Source: Bryobacterales bacterium (GTDB taxonomy: Bacteria > Acidobacteriota > Terriglobia > Bryobacterales > Bryobacteraceae). Taken from it: a stretch of 50,539 nt of DNA. This document shows positions 27,709 to 37,186 of the stretch, piece after piece. Location of the stretch: contig JADJWL010000021.1 of the NCBI GenBank assembly GCA_016716385.1, forward strand, positions 1 to 50,539, read 5' to 3'. Position 1 is the stretch's first letter, and every line of letters begins with the position of its first letter. Under the pieces are notes generated by a model that saw only the letters and a list, made by a program, of their open reading frames with translations, was not told the DNA's origin and did not search any database. A program made the translations under genes and the position numbers.

Positions 27709-28083
27709 CTAGCGGACCGCGGCCACGACCTCAACTTCGATGCGTGCGCCCTTGTCGAGGCGGGCGATCTCGACGGTCGTCTTGGCTGGCCGGTGCGGGA
27801 AGTACTCGCGGTAGACTTCGTTCATTTCCGCCAGGCGCGAGAAGTCCGTGACGTAGATGTTGACTTTGGCGACGAGGTCCAGCGCCGAGCCGGCCGCCTC
27901 GAGCACCGCCGCGACATTGTCGAGTGCCCGCCGGACTTCGTCCCGGAAGTCCGCCGGAAGGCCTCCTCCCGCAAGGACTCCCAACTGGCCGGAAAGGTAC
28001 ACGAGGCCTCCCATCCGGACCGCTTGGGAGTAAGTATCGTTTTGCGGCGGAGCCGCCGGCACCGAGACGGGTTCGGGGTGCAT
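27709..28083 (-). CDS. RidA-family (YjgF/UK114) protein
   Basis: 124 residues. NDTYSQAVRMGGLVYLSGQLG at the start and PAKTTVEIARLDKGARIEVEVVA at the end are the RidA hallmarks, including the Arg of the active site (here in EIARL). Members deaminate reactive enamines/imines from PLP enzymes, or serve related roles. ATG 28083 is two bases after the stop of the adenosyltransferase gene, so they share a transcript. A longer upstream reading overlaps that gene and is not credible. Confidence 0.88.
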   Translation of the reverse strand: MHPEPVSVPAAPPQNDTYSQAVRMGGLVYLSGQLGVLAGGGLPADFRDEVRRALDNVAAVLEAAGSALDLVAKVNIYVTDFSRLAEMNEVYREYFPHRPAKTTVEIARLDKGARIEVEVVAAVR

Positions 28084-28085
28084 AT

Positions 28086-28703
28086 TCAGTTCCCCACGCT
28101 CGACGGCTGGTTCGGCGACCACAGCACTTCGTCTACGCCAAGCTGCTTCGAGGCCCAGCGGCTCCACACGAAGAGGGCGTCGCTCAACCGGTTCAAATAG
28201 GTGAGGGCTTCGGCGGAGACGTACTCCTGCCGCGACAGTGCCACGGCTTCGCGCTCGGCGCGGCGGCAGATCGTGCGGCAGACGTGCAGGTCGCTGTTCA
28301 GTCGGCAACCGCCCGGCAGCACGAACGACCGGAGCGGCGGCAGCGACTCATTCATCGCGTCGATCTCGCGCTCAAGCCGCCCCACTTCCACCAATGTGAC
28401 GCGCGGCTGACGGGCATGGACATCTTCGGGCCGCGTCGCCAGAATCGATCCGAGGTTGAATAGCTCGTGCTGGACGCGCAGAAGGATTTCCGCCAACTGC
28501 GCCACCGGGTCGCCGGCCGCGACCGCCGACACGCGGGCCGTCCCGATGGCGGCGTTCAGCTCGTCCACGGTCCCGTAACAGTCGATGCGCGGCGCATCCT
28601 TGGGGATGCGCTGCCCACCCGCCAGGCTTGTTTCGCCCGCATCGCCCCGCCGCGTGTAAATGCGGTTCAGGGCGATGCGCGGCTCGTTGAATGGTTCGTC
28701 CAT
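28086..28703 (-). CDS. PduO-type cob(I)alamin adenosyltransferase
   Basis: 205 residues. The N-terminal ATP-binding motif is YTRRGDAGETSL, and CYGTVDELNAAIG and LHVCRTICRRAEREAVAL match the PduO/ATR family, with NRLSDALFVWSR near the end. It transfers adenosyl from ATP to cob(I)alamin to make coenzyme B12. It lies between the GAPDH gene (7-base gap upstream) and RidA (2-base gap downstream), so the three are probably one operon. The C-terminal tail (LWSPNQPSSVGN) is a little longer than usual. Confidence 0.9.
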   Translation of the reverse strand: MDEPFNEPRIALNRIYTRRGDAGETSLAGGQRIPKDAPRIDCYGTVDELNAAIGTARVSAVAAGDPVAQLAEILLRVQHELFNLGSILATRPEDVHARQPRVTLVEVGRLEREIDAMNESLPPLRSFVLPGGCRLNSDLHVCRTICRRAEREAVALSRQEYVSAEALTYLNRLSDALFVWSRWASKQLGVDEVLWSPNQPSSVGN

Positions 28704-28710
28704 GCGGACC

Positions 28711-29718
28711 TTACAGACCTTTGTCAGCGAGGAACTTCACGAGGTCGACAATGCGGCAGGAGTAGCCCCACTCGTTGTCGTACCAGGACACCACCTTCAC
28801 CAGGGTGCCGTCGAGGACCTTGGTCAGATCGGCGTCGACGATGGAGCTGTGCGGGTTCCGCATCATGTCCGTCGATACGACTGGGTCTTCCGTGTAGCCG
28901 AGGATTCCCTTGAGTGGACCGTCGGCGGCAGCTTTCAGCGCGGCATTGACGGCCTCCGCCGTGGTGGCCTTCTCGGTGACCGCGACAAGGTCCACGACGG
29001 ACACATTCGGTGTCGGCACGCGCATCGCGTAGCCGTCCAGCTTGCCCTTGAGGACGGGCATCACCAGCCCGATTGCCTTGGCGGCGCCGGTGGTGGTCGG
29101 GATCATGTTGATGGCTGCGGCGCGCGCCCGGCGCAGGTCCTTGTGCGGGAAGTCAAGCACGTTCTGGTCGTTGGTGTAACTATGAATCGTGGTCATCGAG
29201 CCCTTAACCACGGTGAAGGCGTCGTGCAGCACCTTCACCACGGGCGCCAGACAGTTCGTTGTGCAGGAAGCGTTGGAGATGATGTTGTGCTTCGACGGGT
29301 CGTACGCCGAATCGTTCACGCCCAGCACCAGCGTGACGTCTTCGTTCTTGGCCGGAGCTGAGATGATGACTTTTTTTACGGTGCCGCGCAAGTGCTTGGC
29401 GGCGGCGCTCGCTTCGGTGAACCGTCCGGTGGACTCGATGACGACCTGTGCGCCCAGCGAGGACCAGTCGAGCTCGGCGGGATCTTTGATCGCAAAGACC
29501 TTCATGGTCTTGCCGTCGATCGAAATGGAGTCTGCGGTCGCGGTCACGTCGGCCGCGAGTGGACCCAAAACCGAATCGTACTTGGTCAGGTGGGCGAGTG
29601 TCCTGGTATCCGTCAGATCGTTGACCGCGACGAATTCGACGTCGTCGCGGCCCAGGGCGGCGCGGACCACATTGCGGCCGATGCGGCCGAAGCCGTTGAT
29701 GGCGACTTTGATTGCCAT
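28711..29718 (-). CDS. gap: Glyceraldehyde-3-phosphate dehydrogenase, type I
   Basis: 335 residues. The NAD-binding start is AINGFGRIGRNVVRAA and the catalytic motif is SNASCTTNCLAP; YDNEWGYS is at the end. The enzyme oxidises glyceraldehyde-3-phosphate with NAD and phosphate in glycolysis. ATG 29718 is preceded by AGGAGAC at a normal distance; the upstream extension to 29769 has no support. It is the first gene of a minus-strand group with the adenosyltransferase and RidA, and divergent from the TonB-family gene. Confidence 0.96.
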   Translation of the reverse strand: MAIKVAINGFGRIGRNVVRAALGRDDVEFVAVNDLTDTRTLAHLTKYDSVLGPLAADVTATADSISIDGKTMKVFAIKDPAELDWSSLGAQVVIESTGRFTEASAAAKHLRGTVKKVIISAPAKNEDVTLVLGVNDSAYDPSKHNIISNASCTTNCLAPVVKVLHDAFTVVKGSMTTIHSYTNDQNVLDFPHKDLRRARAAAINMIPTTTGAAKAIGLVMPVLKGKLDGYAMRVPTPNVSVVDLVAVTEKATTAEAVNAALKAAADGPLKGILGYTEDPVVSTDMMRNPHSSIVDADLTKVLDGTLVKVVSWYDNEWGYSCRIVDLVKFLADKGL

Positions 29719-29830
29719 GGGGTTTGTCTCCTCAGTGTGAAACGACCTTTCAGGATAGCAAATCGCCACACCGGGGAAACACCCGACAGAACCCTAAAAG
29801 ACTTTAGTGCTCCTAGCGCGTTTCTCCGCA

Positions 29831-29859
29831 TTGTTTCGCACTCCCCTTCCCCGTATACT
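29831..29859 (+). promoter_or_regulatory. Sigma-70-like promoter for the TonB-family gene
   Basis: TTGTTT, a 17-base spacer, then TATACT (29854-29859), 24 bases before the ATG at 29884. It lies in the 165-base gap divergent from gap. Confidence 0.6.
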
Positions 29860-29883
29860 GAGGGGGCAATTGAAGCAGGTCTC

Positions 29884-31086
29884 ATGCCGCCCAACCTTGC
29901 AGCGGACGCTCTGTTTACGGAATTCAACGTCAGGGAAGACACGGACAAGCCACATTTTCTCCGCCTTCATGACAATTTCGTGAAAGGACTGGAAGGCTAT
30001 CTGGACGACCGTCCCGAGGCGGCGGGCTGGCTTCTGGGACAGGTCGACGACGGGGGCGAGCGGGTGATCCATGTGACCGGCTTCCTGCCGGCGAGCGCTG
30101 AGCCTGGTCCTGGAATTCTCGGCATCTTCCGGCGTCATCAGCGCGAGGACTGGCTGCCGGACGGGGGCGACCTGGCCGGATTGAGACGCTTCCAGGTTGC
30201 TGGACCAGCGGCGTTCCTTTCGCTTCGGGCAGTGGCGGGAGAACTGGTGGGGGTGCTGTATCTGCTCGCGGACGGAGTGTTTGCGGAGGGCAGAAGAACC
30301 GTCGAGTTCCCGTTCAGCCTGGCGGCGCTCACGGGCGCGCCGGCGTCTGCGGTGCAACCCCAACCCAAGCCCGCGGCGGTCCAGCGCAAACGGAAGCAGT
30401 CAAGTCTTTGGGGGTGGGTGAGCGGCGCCGCGGGACTCGCGGGTGTGCTCTGCCTGGCAGCGCTGTGGAACCTGGGCGTGCTGGACGAGGGAGTGTCCGC
30501 CCCGGAGGTCGTTTCCGCCGAGCCTGCGCCGGTACTGGCGCCGGTGTATGGAACGCCTGAACCGGTTCGCGCTGCTGAACCGGAACCGGAACCCGCTCCG
30601 GCGGTGGTGGCGTCGGCGCCGCCGCGTCCGTTGACGCCGGGACGCCCGGCGAAGCCAGCGGTGCGGCCGTTCACGGTTCCTTCCGCCGCGCCGACGTCGA
30701 CGACCTCGCCGGCGGTCGCACCAGCCGCTCCGGAGATCCGGGCCGGCGCGGAATTGCAGGTCCTGCCATTGCCGGCGGCGTCGGTGGCGCCGGCGGCCGC
30801 GCCTCCGCCGGTGATCGTGCCGCCCAAGCCGGTCCGGCAAGTGACCACGAACCTCCCGGTCGACGTGCGCAGGCGGATCCAGGGCGAAGTGGTGGTGAAG
30901 GTGCGCGTTTCGGTCGATGCTGCTGGAAGCGTCACGGCGGCTACCGCCGAAACGGGCAGTCCCGAGGTGCTGCGCGAAGCGGCACTCACCGCGGCCCGCC
31001 AGTGGCAGTTTGAGCCGGCGCGCGAAAACGGCAGCCCCGTCCCCGGCCACGCAGACCTCCTCTTCCGCTTTGCCGGCCGCCGGTAA
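29884..31086 (+). CDS. TonB-family C-terminal domain protein with one membrane helix
   Basis: 400 residues. Residues 1-150 form an uncharacterised soluble domain (FLPASAEPGPGILGIFRRH, LVGVLYLLADGVFAEGRR). A membrane helix lies near 180-198 (VSGAAGLAGVLCLAALWNLG), followed by a long Pro/Ala/Glu-rich spacer as in TonB. The last 80 residues are a TonB C-terminal domain (VVVKVRVSVDAAGSVTAA, ALTAARQWQFEPAREN). TonB proteins carry energy to outer-membrane receptors like that at 17229. The cytoplasmic N-terminal domain is not part of classical TonB, so a sensory or different role is possible. Confidence 0.8.
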   Translation: MPPNLAADALFTEFNVREDTDKPHFLRLHDNFVKGLEGYLDDRPEAAGWLLGQVDDGGERVIHVTGFLPASAEPGPGILGIFRRHQREDWLPDGGDLAGLRRFQVAGPAAFLSLRAVAGELVGVLYLLADGVFAEGRRTVEFPFSLAALTGAPASAVQPQPKPAAVQRKRKQSSLWGWVSGAAGLAGVLCLAALWNLGVLDEGVSAPEVVSAEPAPVLAPVYGTPEPVRAAEPEPEPAPAVVASAPPRPLTPGRPAKPAVRPFTVPSAAPTSTTSPAVAPAAPEIRAGAELQVLPLPAASVAPAAAPPPVIVPPKPVRQVTTNLPVDVRRRIQGEVVVKVRVSVDAAGSVTAATAETGSPEVLREAALTAARQWQFEPARENGSPVPGHADLLFRFAGRR

Positions 31087-31257
31087 GGCCATGCTGGTGG
31101 CGTGGAGTTCCCGCCGGCCGATACGAGCCATGAGGCTTACCGCATCCGGGTCGACCTGCGGCGTTTGCGGCGGTGTTCGAAATGATGGCCTAGACTGCGG
31201 CGCACCGGCATGATAGCGTGAATGCTCGCACGACTCTTTCGTCCGGGCTGAACCGTC

Positions 31258-33282
31258 TTGCCGCGCGACCGGCTCATCGTTCCGCTATTTCTGCTCGTCG
31301 AGGTGCTGCTGTTCTTCCGGCACGTTCTGTTCGTGCCGTCCCGCTGGGTGATTCCCTGGGACCTGCGCTACTACCACTATCCCCTCGCCCAATTCTTCGC
31401 CGACGCGCTCCGTGCGGGTGAACTGCCGCTTTGGGATCCGTTCACCTATTGCGGACGCCCGGTCTACGCGATCCTCACGATGCAGGGCTTCTACCCGCCG
31501 TTCTGGCTGACCACAGCCGTCCATCTCGGCACCGGCTGGGAGATGCTGCTTCTGCTTCAAGCGATGCTCGTGGCGCACATCTGGATCGCCGGACTCGGCT
31601 GCTACCGCCTGCTTCGCCACTTCGACCTGCCAACGGGCGCCGCGCTCGCCGGTGCCGCCGCCTGGGTGGGGGGCGCGTACTTCGCGTCCCAGCCTCAGCA
31701 TCTCGGGGCGATCTGCACGGCGGCATGGCTGCCCTGGATGGCCGCCGCCGGACTCCGGCGCAACTACCCCGCCGCCGCGATGCTCGGCGCACTCATCCTG
31801 CTGGCCGGATTTCCCGCCGCCGCGGCCGCGGCGTTTGCAACCACCGCGGGACTGTGGCTTCTGTTCGCCCCACGCCGCGACTGGCTGTGGCTCGCCGCCG
31901 CCGGCGCGGGTGCGGTCTGGTTGGCGCTCCCGCAGCTTGCGCCCACGTGGGAACTGGCGCGCCTCAGTATCGCGTCCCAGCGCGCCGCCTGGCTCGGCGA
32001 CGGCGGCGGTATTCCTGCGGGCAGCCTCGCGACCCTCGTGCACCCGAACTATTGGGGTGTCTTCGAGTTCGACAGCGCGACCTGGCCGCATTCGGACAAC
32101 CCGACCTATCTCTACCTGTACGGCGGACTCGCCGCGCTCATCGCGATGCTCAGAGGACTCCGCGCCGCCCCGGGGCGCCTGGCGCTGCTCGCCGGACTCG
32201 CCGCCGTCGTGATGCTGGGCGAGAACACGATCGTCTGGACCGCGCTGTACCACCGCCTTCCCGAAGCGCTGCGGACGCCCCTGTATCCCGAGTCCTTCCT
32301 CCTTGCTTTTTCGCTGCTGTTCGCGATGCTCGCGGCGTACGGTGTCGCGGCCTGGACCCGCGACCGCACGGTGATGATGCTGATCGCCGCCCTGTTCGCA
32401 GCGGACACCATTGGCGTCTCTTCCGGACGCCCGTTCAACACGGCCGATCGTCTGCGCGAGCCGGGCATCACGGCCACCGCGGCCGACGGTTATCCCGAAC
32501 TGATCACCGGGGTCCGCGAGCTCGCCGCCGGAACCCGCACCGACGTCCTGCCCGGCGCACCGCTCTACTGGTCCGGCGCCGCACCGCTGTTCCGCATCCC
32601 CAGCGCCAATGGCGACGACCCGTTCGCGCTTTCCAGATTCATAGCCGTGCGCCTCGCCTTCACCGGCGGCGAGCGATGGGGCCGCTACTACGAGGTACAG
32701 CAAGCGGAGTCCCCGATGCTCGATCTGCTGAACGTCGGCGTGTTGATTTCCCGGAGGAACGGCTCGCGGCCCGGCTTGCTCAAGGCCGAAGAACTCCCGG
32801 GCCACACGGTGTATCTGAACCTGAACCCGCTGCCGCGCTTGTTCCTCGTGGGCGAAACGGCGCCCGCCGCGAACCTCGAAGACGCGTTGGAGAAGCTGCG
32901 CAGGATCGACCCGCGGCGGCAGGCCGTCGTCGAAGGCGCTCCGGCATTCCGCGCTTCCGCTCCCATCTCCGGGACGGTCGACCTCCTCGGCGCCAGCGGC
33001 AACACCCTGGAACTTGAAGTGAGCACCGCGGCTCCGGCGTTCCTCGTGACTTCTGAAGCGTTCTATCCGGGCTGGCGCGCAACGATCGACGGCGAGCCGG
33101 CGGATCTTGTGCTGACGAACGCGGCGTTCCGAGGTTTGCCGTTGCCCGAAGGAACGCACCGCGTCCGGATGTGGTTTGCTCCGGACATTTTCCGCTGGTC
33201 GGCCATCGCCGGAGGCGCCGGCTGGCTTCTCGCCGCGCTGGCAGTGGTCGTGAGACGCCGCTCGCACACCGCGCTAGACTGA
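31258..33282 (+). CDS. YfhO-like multi-pass membrane protein
   Basis: 674 residues. About ten or eleven hydrophobic segments span residues 7-390, beginning VPLFLLVEVLLFFRHVLF. An early loop holds PWDLRYYHYPLAQFF and LWDPFTYCGRPVYA, the pattern of the YfhO/GT-C glycosyltransferase-like family. The external C-terminal part ends with FYPGWRATIDGEPADLVLTN, also typical, and a last helix. YfhO proteins have been linked to glycosylation of cell-wall polymers; the substrate here is unknown. The TTG at 31258 is the only start near the first helix and has a weak ribosome site. Thymidylate kinase follows by 23 bases. Confidence 0.75.
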   Translation: MPRDRLIVPLFLLVEVLLFFRHVLFVPSRWVIPWDLRYYHYPLAQFFADALRAGELPLWDPFTYCGRPVYAILTMQGFYPPFWLTTAVHLGTGWEMLLLLQAMLVAHIWIAGLGCYRLLRHFDLPTGAALAGAAAWVGGAYFASQPQHLGAICTAAWLPWMAAAGLRRNYPAAAMLGALILLAGFPAAAAAAFATTAGLWLLFAPRRDWLWLAAAGAGAVWLALPQLAPTWELARLSIASQRAAWLGDGGGIPAGSLATLVHPNYWGVFEFDSATWPHSDNPTYLYLYGGLAALIAMLRGLRAAPGRLALLAGLAAVVMLGENTIVWTALYHRLPEALRTPLYPESFLLAFSLLFAMLAAYGVAAWTRDRTVMMLIAALFAADTIGVSSGRPFNTADRLREPGITATAADGYPELITGVRELAAGTRTDVLPGAPLYWSGAAPLFRIPSANGDDPFALSRFIAVRLAFTGGERWGRYYEVQQAESPMLDLLNVGVLISRRNGSRPGLLKAEELPGHTVYLNLNPLPRLFLVGETAPAANLEDALEKLRRIDPRRQAVVEGAPAFRASAPISGTVDLLGASGNTLELEVSTAAPAFLVTSEAFYPGWRATIDGEPADLVLTNAAFRGLPLPEGTHRVRMWFAPDIFRWSAIAGGAGWLLAALAVVVRRRSHTALD

Positions 33283-33305
33283 GGAATTCGCACCCTGCAC
33301 GACCC

Positions 33306-33914
33306 ATGTTCATCACGTTCGAAGGCATCGACGGTAGCGGCAAGAGCACGCAACTCGCCCTCGTGGCCCGGCGCCTGCGCGACGCCGGGCGCGCCGTTGT
33401 CGAGACCGTCGAGCCTGGCGGCACCGTCATCGGACGCAAGATCCGCCAGATCCTGCTCGATCCCGAGCATTCGGCTCTGTCCCCCGTCGCCGAACTTCTG
33501 CTTTACTTTGCGGCCCGCGCCCAGAACGTCGACGAAGTGATCCAGCCGGCTCTCCGCCGCGGCGCCGTCGTTCTCTCGGACCGCTTCACGGACTCCACGC
33601 TCGTTTACCAAGGCCATGGGCGCGGTCTTGGCGCCGATACCGTTCTCGCCCTCGACCGCGTCGCCTGCCGGGGCCTCGCCCCGAACCTGACCTTGTTCCT
33701 GGACATTGCCGTCGACACCGCCCTCGACCGCGCCCGCCAGCGCGGCGCCGACCGCATGGAAGCCGAGGACCACGTCTTCTACCAGCGCGTCCGCGACGCC
33801 TACCACGCCCTCTCTGCAGCCGAACCCGCGCGCGTCATCCCGATCGACGCCACCGGTTCGCCCGACGCGGTGGCCGCTCGCGTCTGGACCGTCGTCAGCG
33901 CCCGCCTGAAGTGA
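33306..33914 (+). CDS. tmk: Thymidylate kinase
   Basis: 202 residues. The P-loop is FEGIDGSGKST at the start, the substrate motif is SDRFTDSTLVYQGHGRG, and the lid region is RARQRGADRMEAEDHVFYQRV. It phosphorylates dTMP to dTDP. The ATG at 33306 is the first credible start. The usual DR(Y/F) and the EPGGT segment (VEPGGTVIGRKIR) are present, so the enzyme looks complete. It lies between two membrane-protein genes on the same strand. Confidence 0.93.
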   Translation: MFITFEGIDGSGKSTQLALVARRLRDAGRAVVETVEPGGTVIGRKIRQILLDPEHSALSPVAELLLYFAARAQNVDEVIQPALRRGAVVLSDRFTDSTLVYQGHGRGLGADTVLALDRVACRGLAPNLTLFLDIAVDTALDRARQRGADRMEAEDHVFYQRVRDAYHALSAAEPARVIPIDATGSPDAVAARVWTVVSARLK

Positions 33915-33927
33915 TACACTTTCCGGC

Positions 33928-35040
33928 ATGCCGGCCGTTGCTGACTCTCCGGTCGCCTCCCTGCCCCAGGGCAAGCAGACGCAGGCGCCCCCCGCCCGCT
34001 ATCTCGCGCTCGACGCCTATCGCGGCTTCATCATGATCACGCTCTGCGCGAGCGGGTTCGGCTTCCCCAAGCTCAAGGACCACCCCTCCTTCGCCTGGAT
34101 TGTCGCCCAGTTCGAGCATGTCCCATGGGAAGGGGCGGTCTTCTGGGACCTCATCCAGCCCGCCTTCATGTTCATGGTCGGGGTTGCCATGCCCTTCGCG
34201 CTCGCCCGCCGCATGAGCGAAGGCGCGGCGTTCTCCGAACTCTTTCGCCACGTGGGCATACGGGCCGTCAAGTTGATCGTTCTGAGCCAGATCCTGATCA
34301 GCATCTCAGGCAACGCCTTACAGTTTCAGTTGATCAACGTTCTCTCGCAGATTGCCTTCACGTATTTCTTCGCGTTCCTGATCATGCAGCTTCCGTTTCA
34401 GCGCCAGGCGATCGCCGCAGGAGCCATCCTCGCCGGCTACTGGGCCCTGTTCGCCCTGTTCCCCGGATCCGAGGGCGCGTTCTCGAGGACGGACAACATC
34501 GGCGCGGTGATCGACCGCTGGTGGCTCGGACGCAACTACAGCGGCCACTACGTGACGATCAACTTCGTCACCAGCACGGTCACGACCCTGTTCGGCGTGT
34601 GGACCGGCATGCTGCTGCGCACCGACCGCACGCTTGAAGCGAAGATCCGCATCCTCGCGATCGCGATGGCGGCGGCGTTTGCCTCCGGCCTGCTCCTGTC
34701 GCTCTGGAACCCGCTGGTGAAGCGCCTCTGGACGCCGTCGTTCACGCTCTACAGCACCGGCTGGGTCCTGTTGATGCTGCTGGTGTTTGTCTGGATGGCC
34801 GAAGTGCGGGGCTGGCGGCGGCCGATGTTCCCGCTGGTGGTGGTGGGGATGAACTCGATCTTCATTTACTCGCTCAGTATGCTGCTCAAGGGCTGGATCG
34901 ACCGCTCGCTGGCGGTCTTCACGTTCCGCTTCGAGTTCCTGGGAACGATTGCGCCGGTTGCGCAAGCCTGCGCGGTCCTGGCCGTGATGTGGTGGGCTTG
35001 TTACTGGCTCTACCAGCGGAAAATTTTCTTCAAGCTGTAG
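33928..35040 (+). CDS. HGSNAT-like (DUF5009/acyltransferase-type) membrane protein
   Basis: 370 residues with about ten membrane segments. LALDAYRGFIMITLC at residues 25-40 matches the start of bacterial relatives of heparan-alpha-glucosaminide N-acetyltransferase, which acetylate sugars across the membrane. WDLIQPAFMFMVGVAMPFA and the terminal WYWLYQRKIFFKL-type tail fit too. The acceptor in this organism is unknown. The start ATG 33928 is 13 bases after tmk, with a TACACT in between that could serve as a -10. Confidence 0.75.
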   Translation: MPAVADSPVASLPQGKQTQAPPARYLALDAYRGFIMITLCASGFGFPKLKDHPSFAWIVAQFEHVPWEGAVFWDLIQPAFMFMVGVAMPFALARRMSEGAAFSELFRHVGIRAVKLIVLSQILISISGNALQFQLINVLSQIAFTYFFAFLIMQLPFQRQAIAAGAILAGYWALFALFPGSEGAFSRTDNIGAVIDRWWLGRNYSGHYVTINFVTSTVTTLFGVWTGMLLRTDRTLEAKIRILAIAMAAAFASGLLLSLWNPLVKRLWTPSFTLYSTGWVLLMLLVFVWMAEVRGWRRPMFPLVVVGMNSIFIYSLSMLLKGWIDRSLAVFTFRFEFLGTIAPVAQACAVLAVMWWACYWLYQRKIFFKL

Positions 35041-35064
35041 CGCGCGTTACACTGAAGAGACAGT

Positions 35065-36199
35065 ATGACCCTCGAAGAACTGGATAGAGAGTACGCTCCG
35101 CTACGGGCGCAGGCCGCCGCCGTGCGGAGCTATCTTTGACGCGGCCGAAAAAGCCAGGCAACTGGAATCCCTCGAAGGCCAGATCAATTCCCCCGATTTC
35201 TGGAGCGACCCGGCGCGCAGCCAAAAAGTCATGCAGGAGCGCAAGCGCCTGGAAGACGCCGTGCGCGACGACCGCCAGATCGCCGCTCTGACCGGCGATC
35301 TCGACACGCTTTTTGAGCTCGGGCGCGAAGGCGAGGACGTCGCCGCGGACATCGTCCGCGAGATGAAGCAGTACGCCGCCCGTCTGGAGAAGCTTGAGAC
35401 GGCGATGCTTCTGTCCGGCGCCAACGACGCCCGTGCCGCGATCATGACCATCCACCCCGGCGCCGGCGGCACCGAAAGCCAGGACTGGGCCGAGATGCTG
35501 CTCCGCATGTACCTGCGCTGGGCCGAGCGCAACGGCATGGCGACGGTTCTCACTGACCGCCTGGAGGGCGAAGGCGCGGGGATCAAGTCCGCCACCTTCG
35601 AAATCAACGGCGTGAACGCCTACGGCCTGCTGCAATCGGAAATCGGCGTCCACCGTCTCGTCCGCATCTCCCCGTTCGACGCCAACGCCCGCCGCCACAC
35701 GTCGTTCGCCTCGGTCTTCGTCTACCCGCAGATCGACGACGAGATCAAGATTGAGATCCGCCAGGACGACCTGCGGATCGACACCTTCCGCGCCAGCGGC
35801 GCCGGCGGGCAGCACGTCAACATGACGGATTCCGCCGTGCGCATCACGCACTTCCCCAGCGGCATCGTCGTGCAGTGCCAGAACGAACGCTCGCAACACA
35901 AGAACCGTGACTCGGCGTTCAAGCAGTTGCGCGCGCGGCTGTTCGAACTCGAACTTGAGAAGAAGCGCGAGGAGTCCCGCAAGACCGAGGACGCCAAGCT
36001 TGACATCAACTTCGGCAGCCAGATCCGCAGCTATGTCCTGGCTCCCTACCGGATGATCAAGGACCACCGCACCAAGCTCGCCGTGGGCGACGTGGACCCC
36101 GTGCTTGACGGCGATCTCGAAGAGTTCATCCACGCCTATCTCGTATTCCGCAAGACGGGCAAGACGGCCAGCGATGGATCCGGCGACCTTCCCGAGTAG
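35065..36199 (+). CDS. prfB: Peptide chain release factor 2, with programmed +1 frameshift
   Basis: The protein is made from two frames: 35065-35136 (24 codons, ending AVRSYL) and, after a +1 shift past the in-frame TGA at 35137-35139, 35138-36199. The joined product is about 377 residues. RF2 hallmarks are the SPF tripeptide (VRISPFDANARRHTSF) that reads UGA/UAA and the GGQ motif (SGAGGQHVNMTDSAVRITH) for peptide release. The shift is autoregulatory: low RF2 lets ribosomes slip at the UGA. The gene lies 24 bases after the membrane protein and overlaps the Sua5 start. Confidence 0.95.
35126..35140 (+). promoter_or_regulatory. prfB programmed frameshift site
   Basis: GGAG (an internal Shine-Dalgarno-like element), then CTAT-CTT-TGA-C. 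The slip from CTT to TTT with the TGA stop behind is the conserved bacterial RF2 recoding signal. Confidence 0.93.
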
Positions 36200-37111
36200 C
36201 CTCATCGAGCAGGCGGCCGCGCTGCTGCGGGCCGGCCGCCTGGTCGCCTTCCCCACGGAAACGGTCTACGGCCTGGGCGCCAACGCGCTCGATCCCGAAG
36301 CTGTCGCCCGCATCTACGAAGCGAAACAAAGGCCGCGCACGAGCCCGCTCATCGTGCACGTGGACGGCGTGGAACGCGCCCGCACCCTGGCCGGTGAGTG
36401 GCCCGACGAAGCCGAAGCCCTGGCGGCCCGCTTCTGGCCGGGTCCGCTGACGCTCGTCGTTTCCAAGGATCCCGTCATTCCGGACATCGTCACCGCGGGC
36501 CTGCCAACGGTCGGGCTGCGGCACCCCGCACACCCCGTTGCCGAAGCGCTCATCCGCGCGGCGGACCTGCCGGTCGCCGCCCCGAGCGCGAACCCGTTTT
36601 CGGGACTGTCCCCCACCGCCGCGGATCACGTCGTCCACGGTCTGGGCGATCTGGTCGACATGGTGCTCGACGCCGGACCCGCGCGTATCGGTATCGAGTC
36701 GACCGTCCTGGCGCTGGCGCCGCGGCCGAGGCTGCTGCGTCCCGGCATGGTGACGCGCGAGCAGATCGAAGACGTGATCGGACTCATCGAGTCCCCGCCT
36801 GGATTCAGCGACGGACCCCACGCCTCACCGGGACTCCACCCGCGTCACTACAGTCCCCGCACCCCGCTTTTTCTGGTGGAGTACGGCGACTCCCGCGCCA
36901 CGGGCGCGGCGCGTACTTGTGGATTGCGCAACCGATGGAGGCATCGCTCGCCCGCGAGATGCCCGCGGATCCGGAGGCGTACGGAGCGCTGCTCTATGCG
37001 ACTCTGCACGAACTCGACACCGGGGCGTTCGATTGGATCGCTGTCGAAATGCCTCCCGCGTGGCCCGATTGGGAAGCCATCCGCGACCGGCTGCGACGCG
37101 CGGCGGGGTAA
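36174..37111 (+). pseudogene. Threonylcarbamoyl-AMP synthase, long Sua5 type, one frameshift
   Basis: The N-terminal YrdC domain (LVAFPTETVYGLGANALD, KQRPRTSPLIVHV, ARFWPGPLTLV, PVAAPSANPFSG, IGIESTVLAL) makes threonylcarbamoyl-AMP for t6A in tRNA. HPRHYSPRTPL begins the linker to the Sua5 C-terminal domain. The frame changes once between about 36890 and 36915, a run of CG-rich triplets, after which AYLWIAQPMEASLAREMP to IRDRLRRAAG continues the domain. One missing base explains it: 938 bases where 939 would code 312 residues. t6A synthesis is normally essential, so an error in the consensus is more likely than a dead gene. Confidence 0.8.
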
Positions 37112-37186
37112 TCCCCGGCGGATTCCTGTCGGGACGCGGTGTCGAAAACGGCGCTGCCGGTTCGACAACGGACAGGAGAACACGCC

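Noticed and set aside
31285..33267. 660-residue minus-strand frame opposite the YfhO-like gene
   Set aside because: Arg/Glu/Gly/Gln-rich shadow without hydrophobic or domain pattern; the plus-strand frame has clear membrane helices and family motifs.
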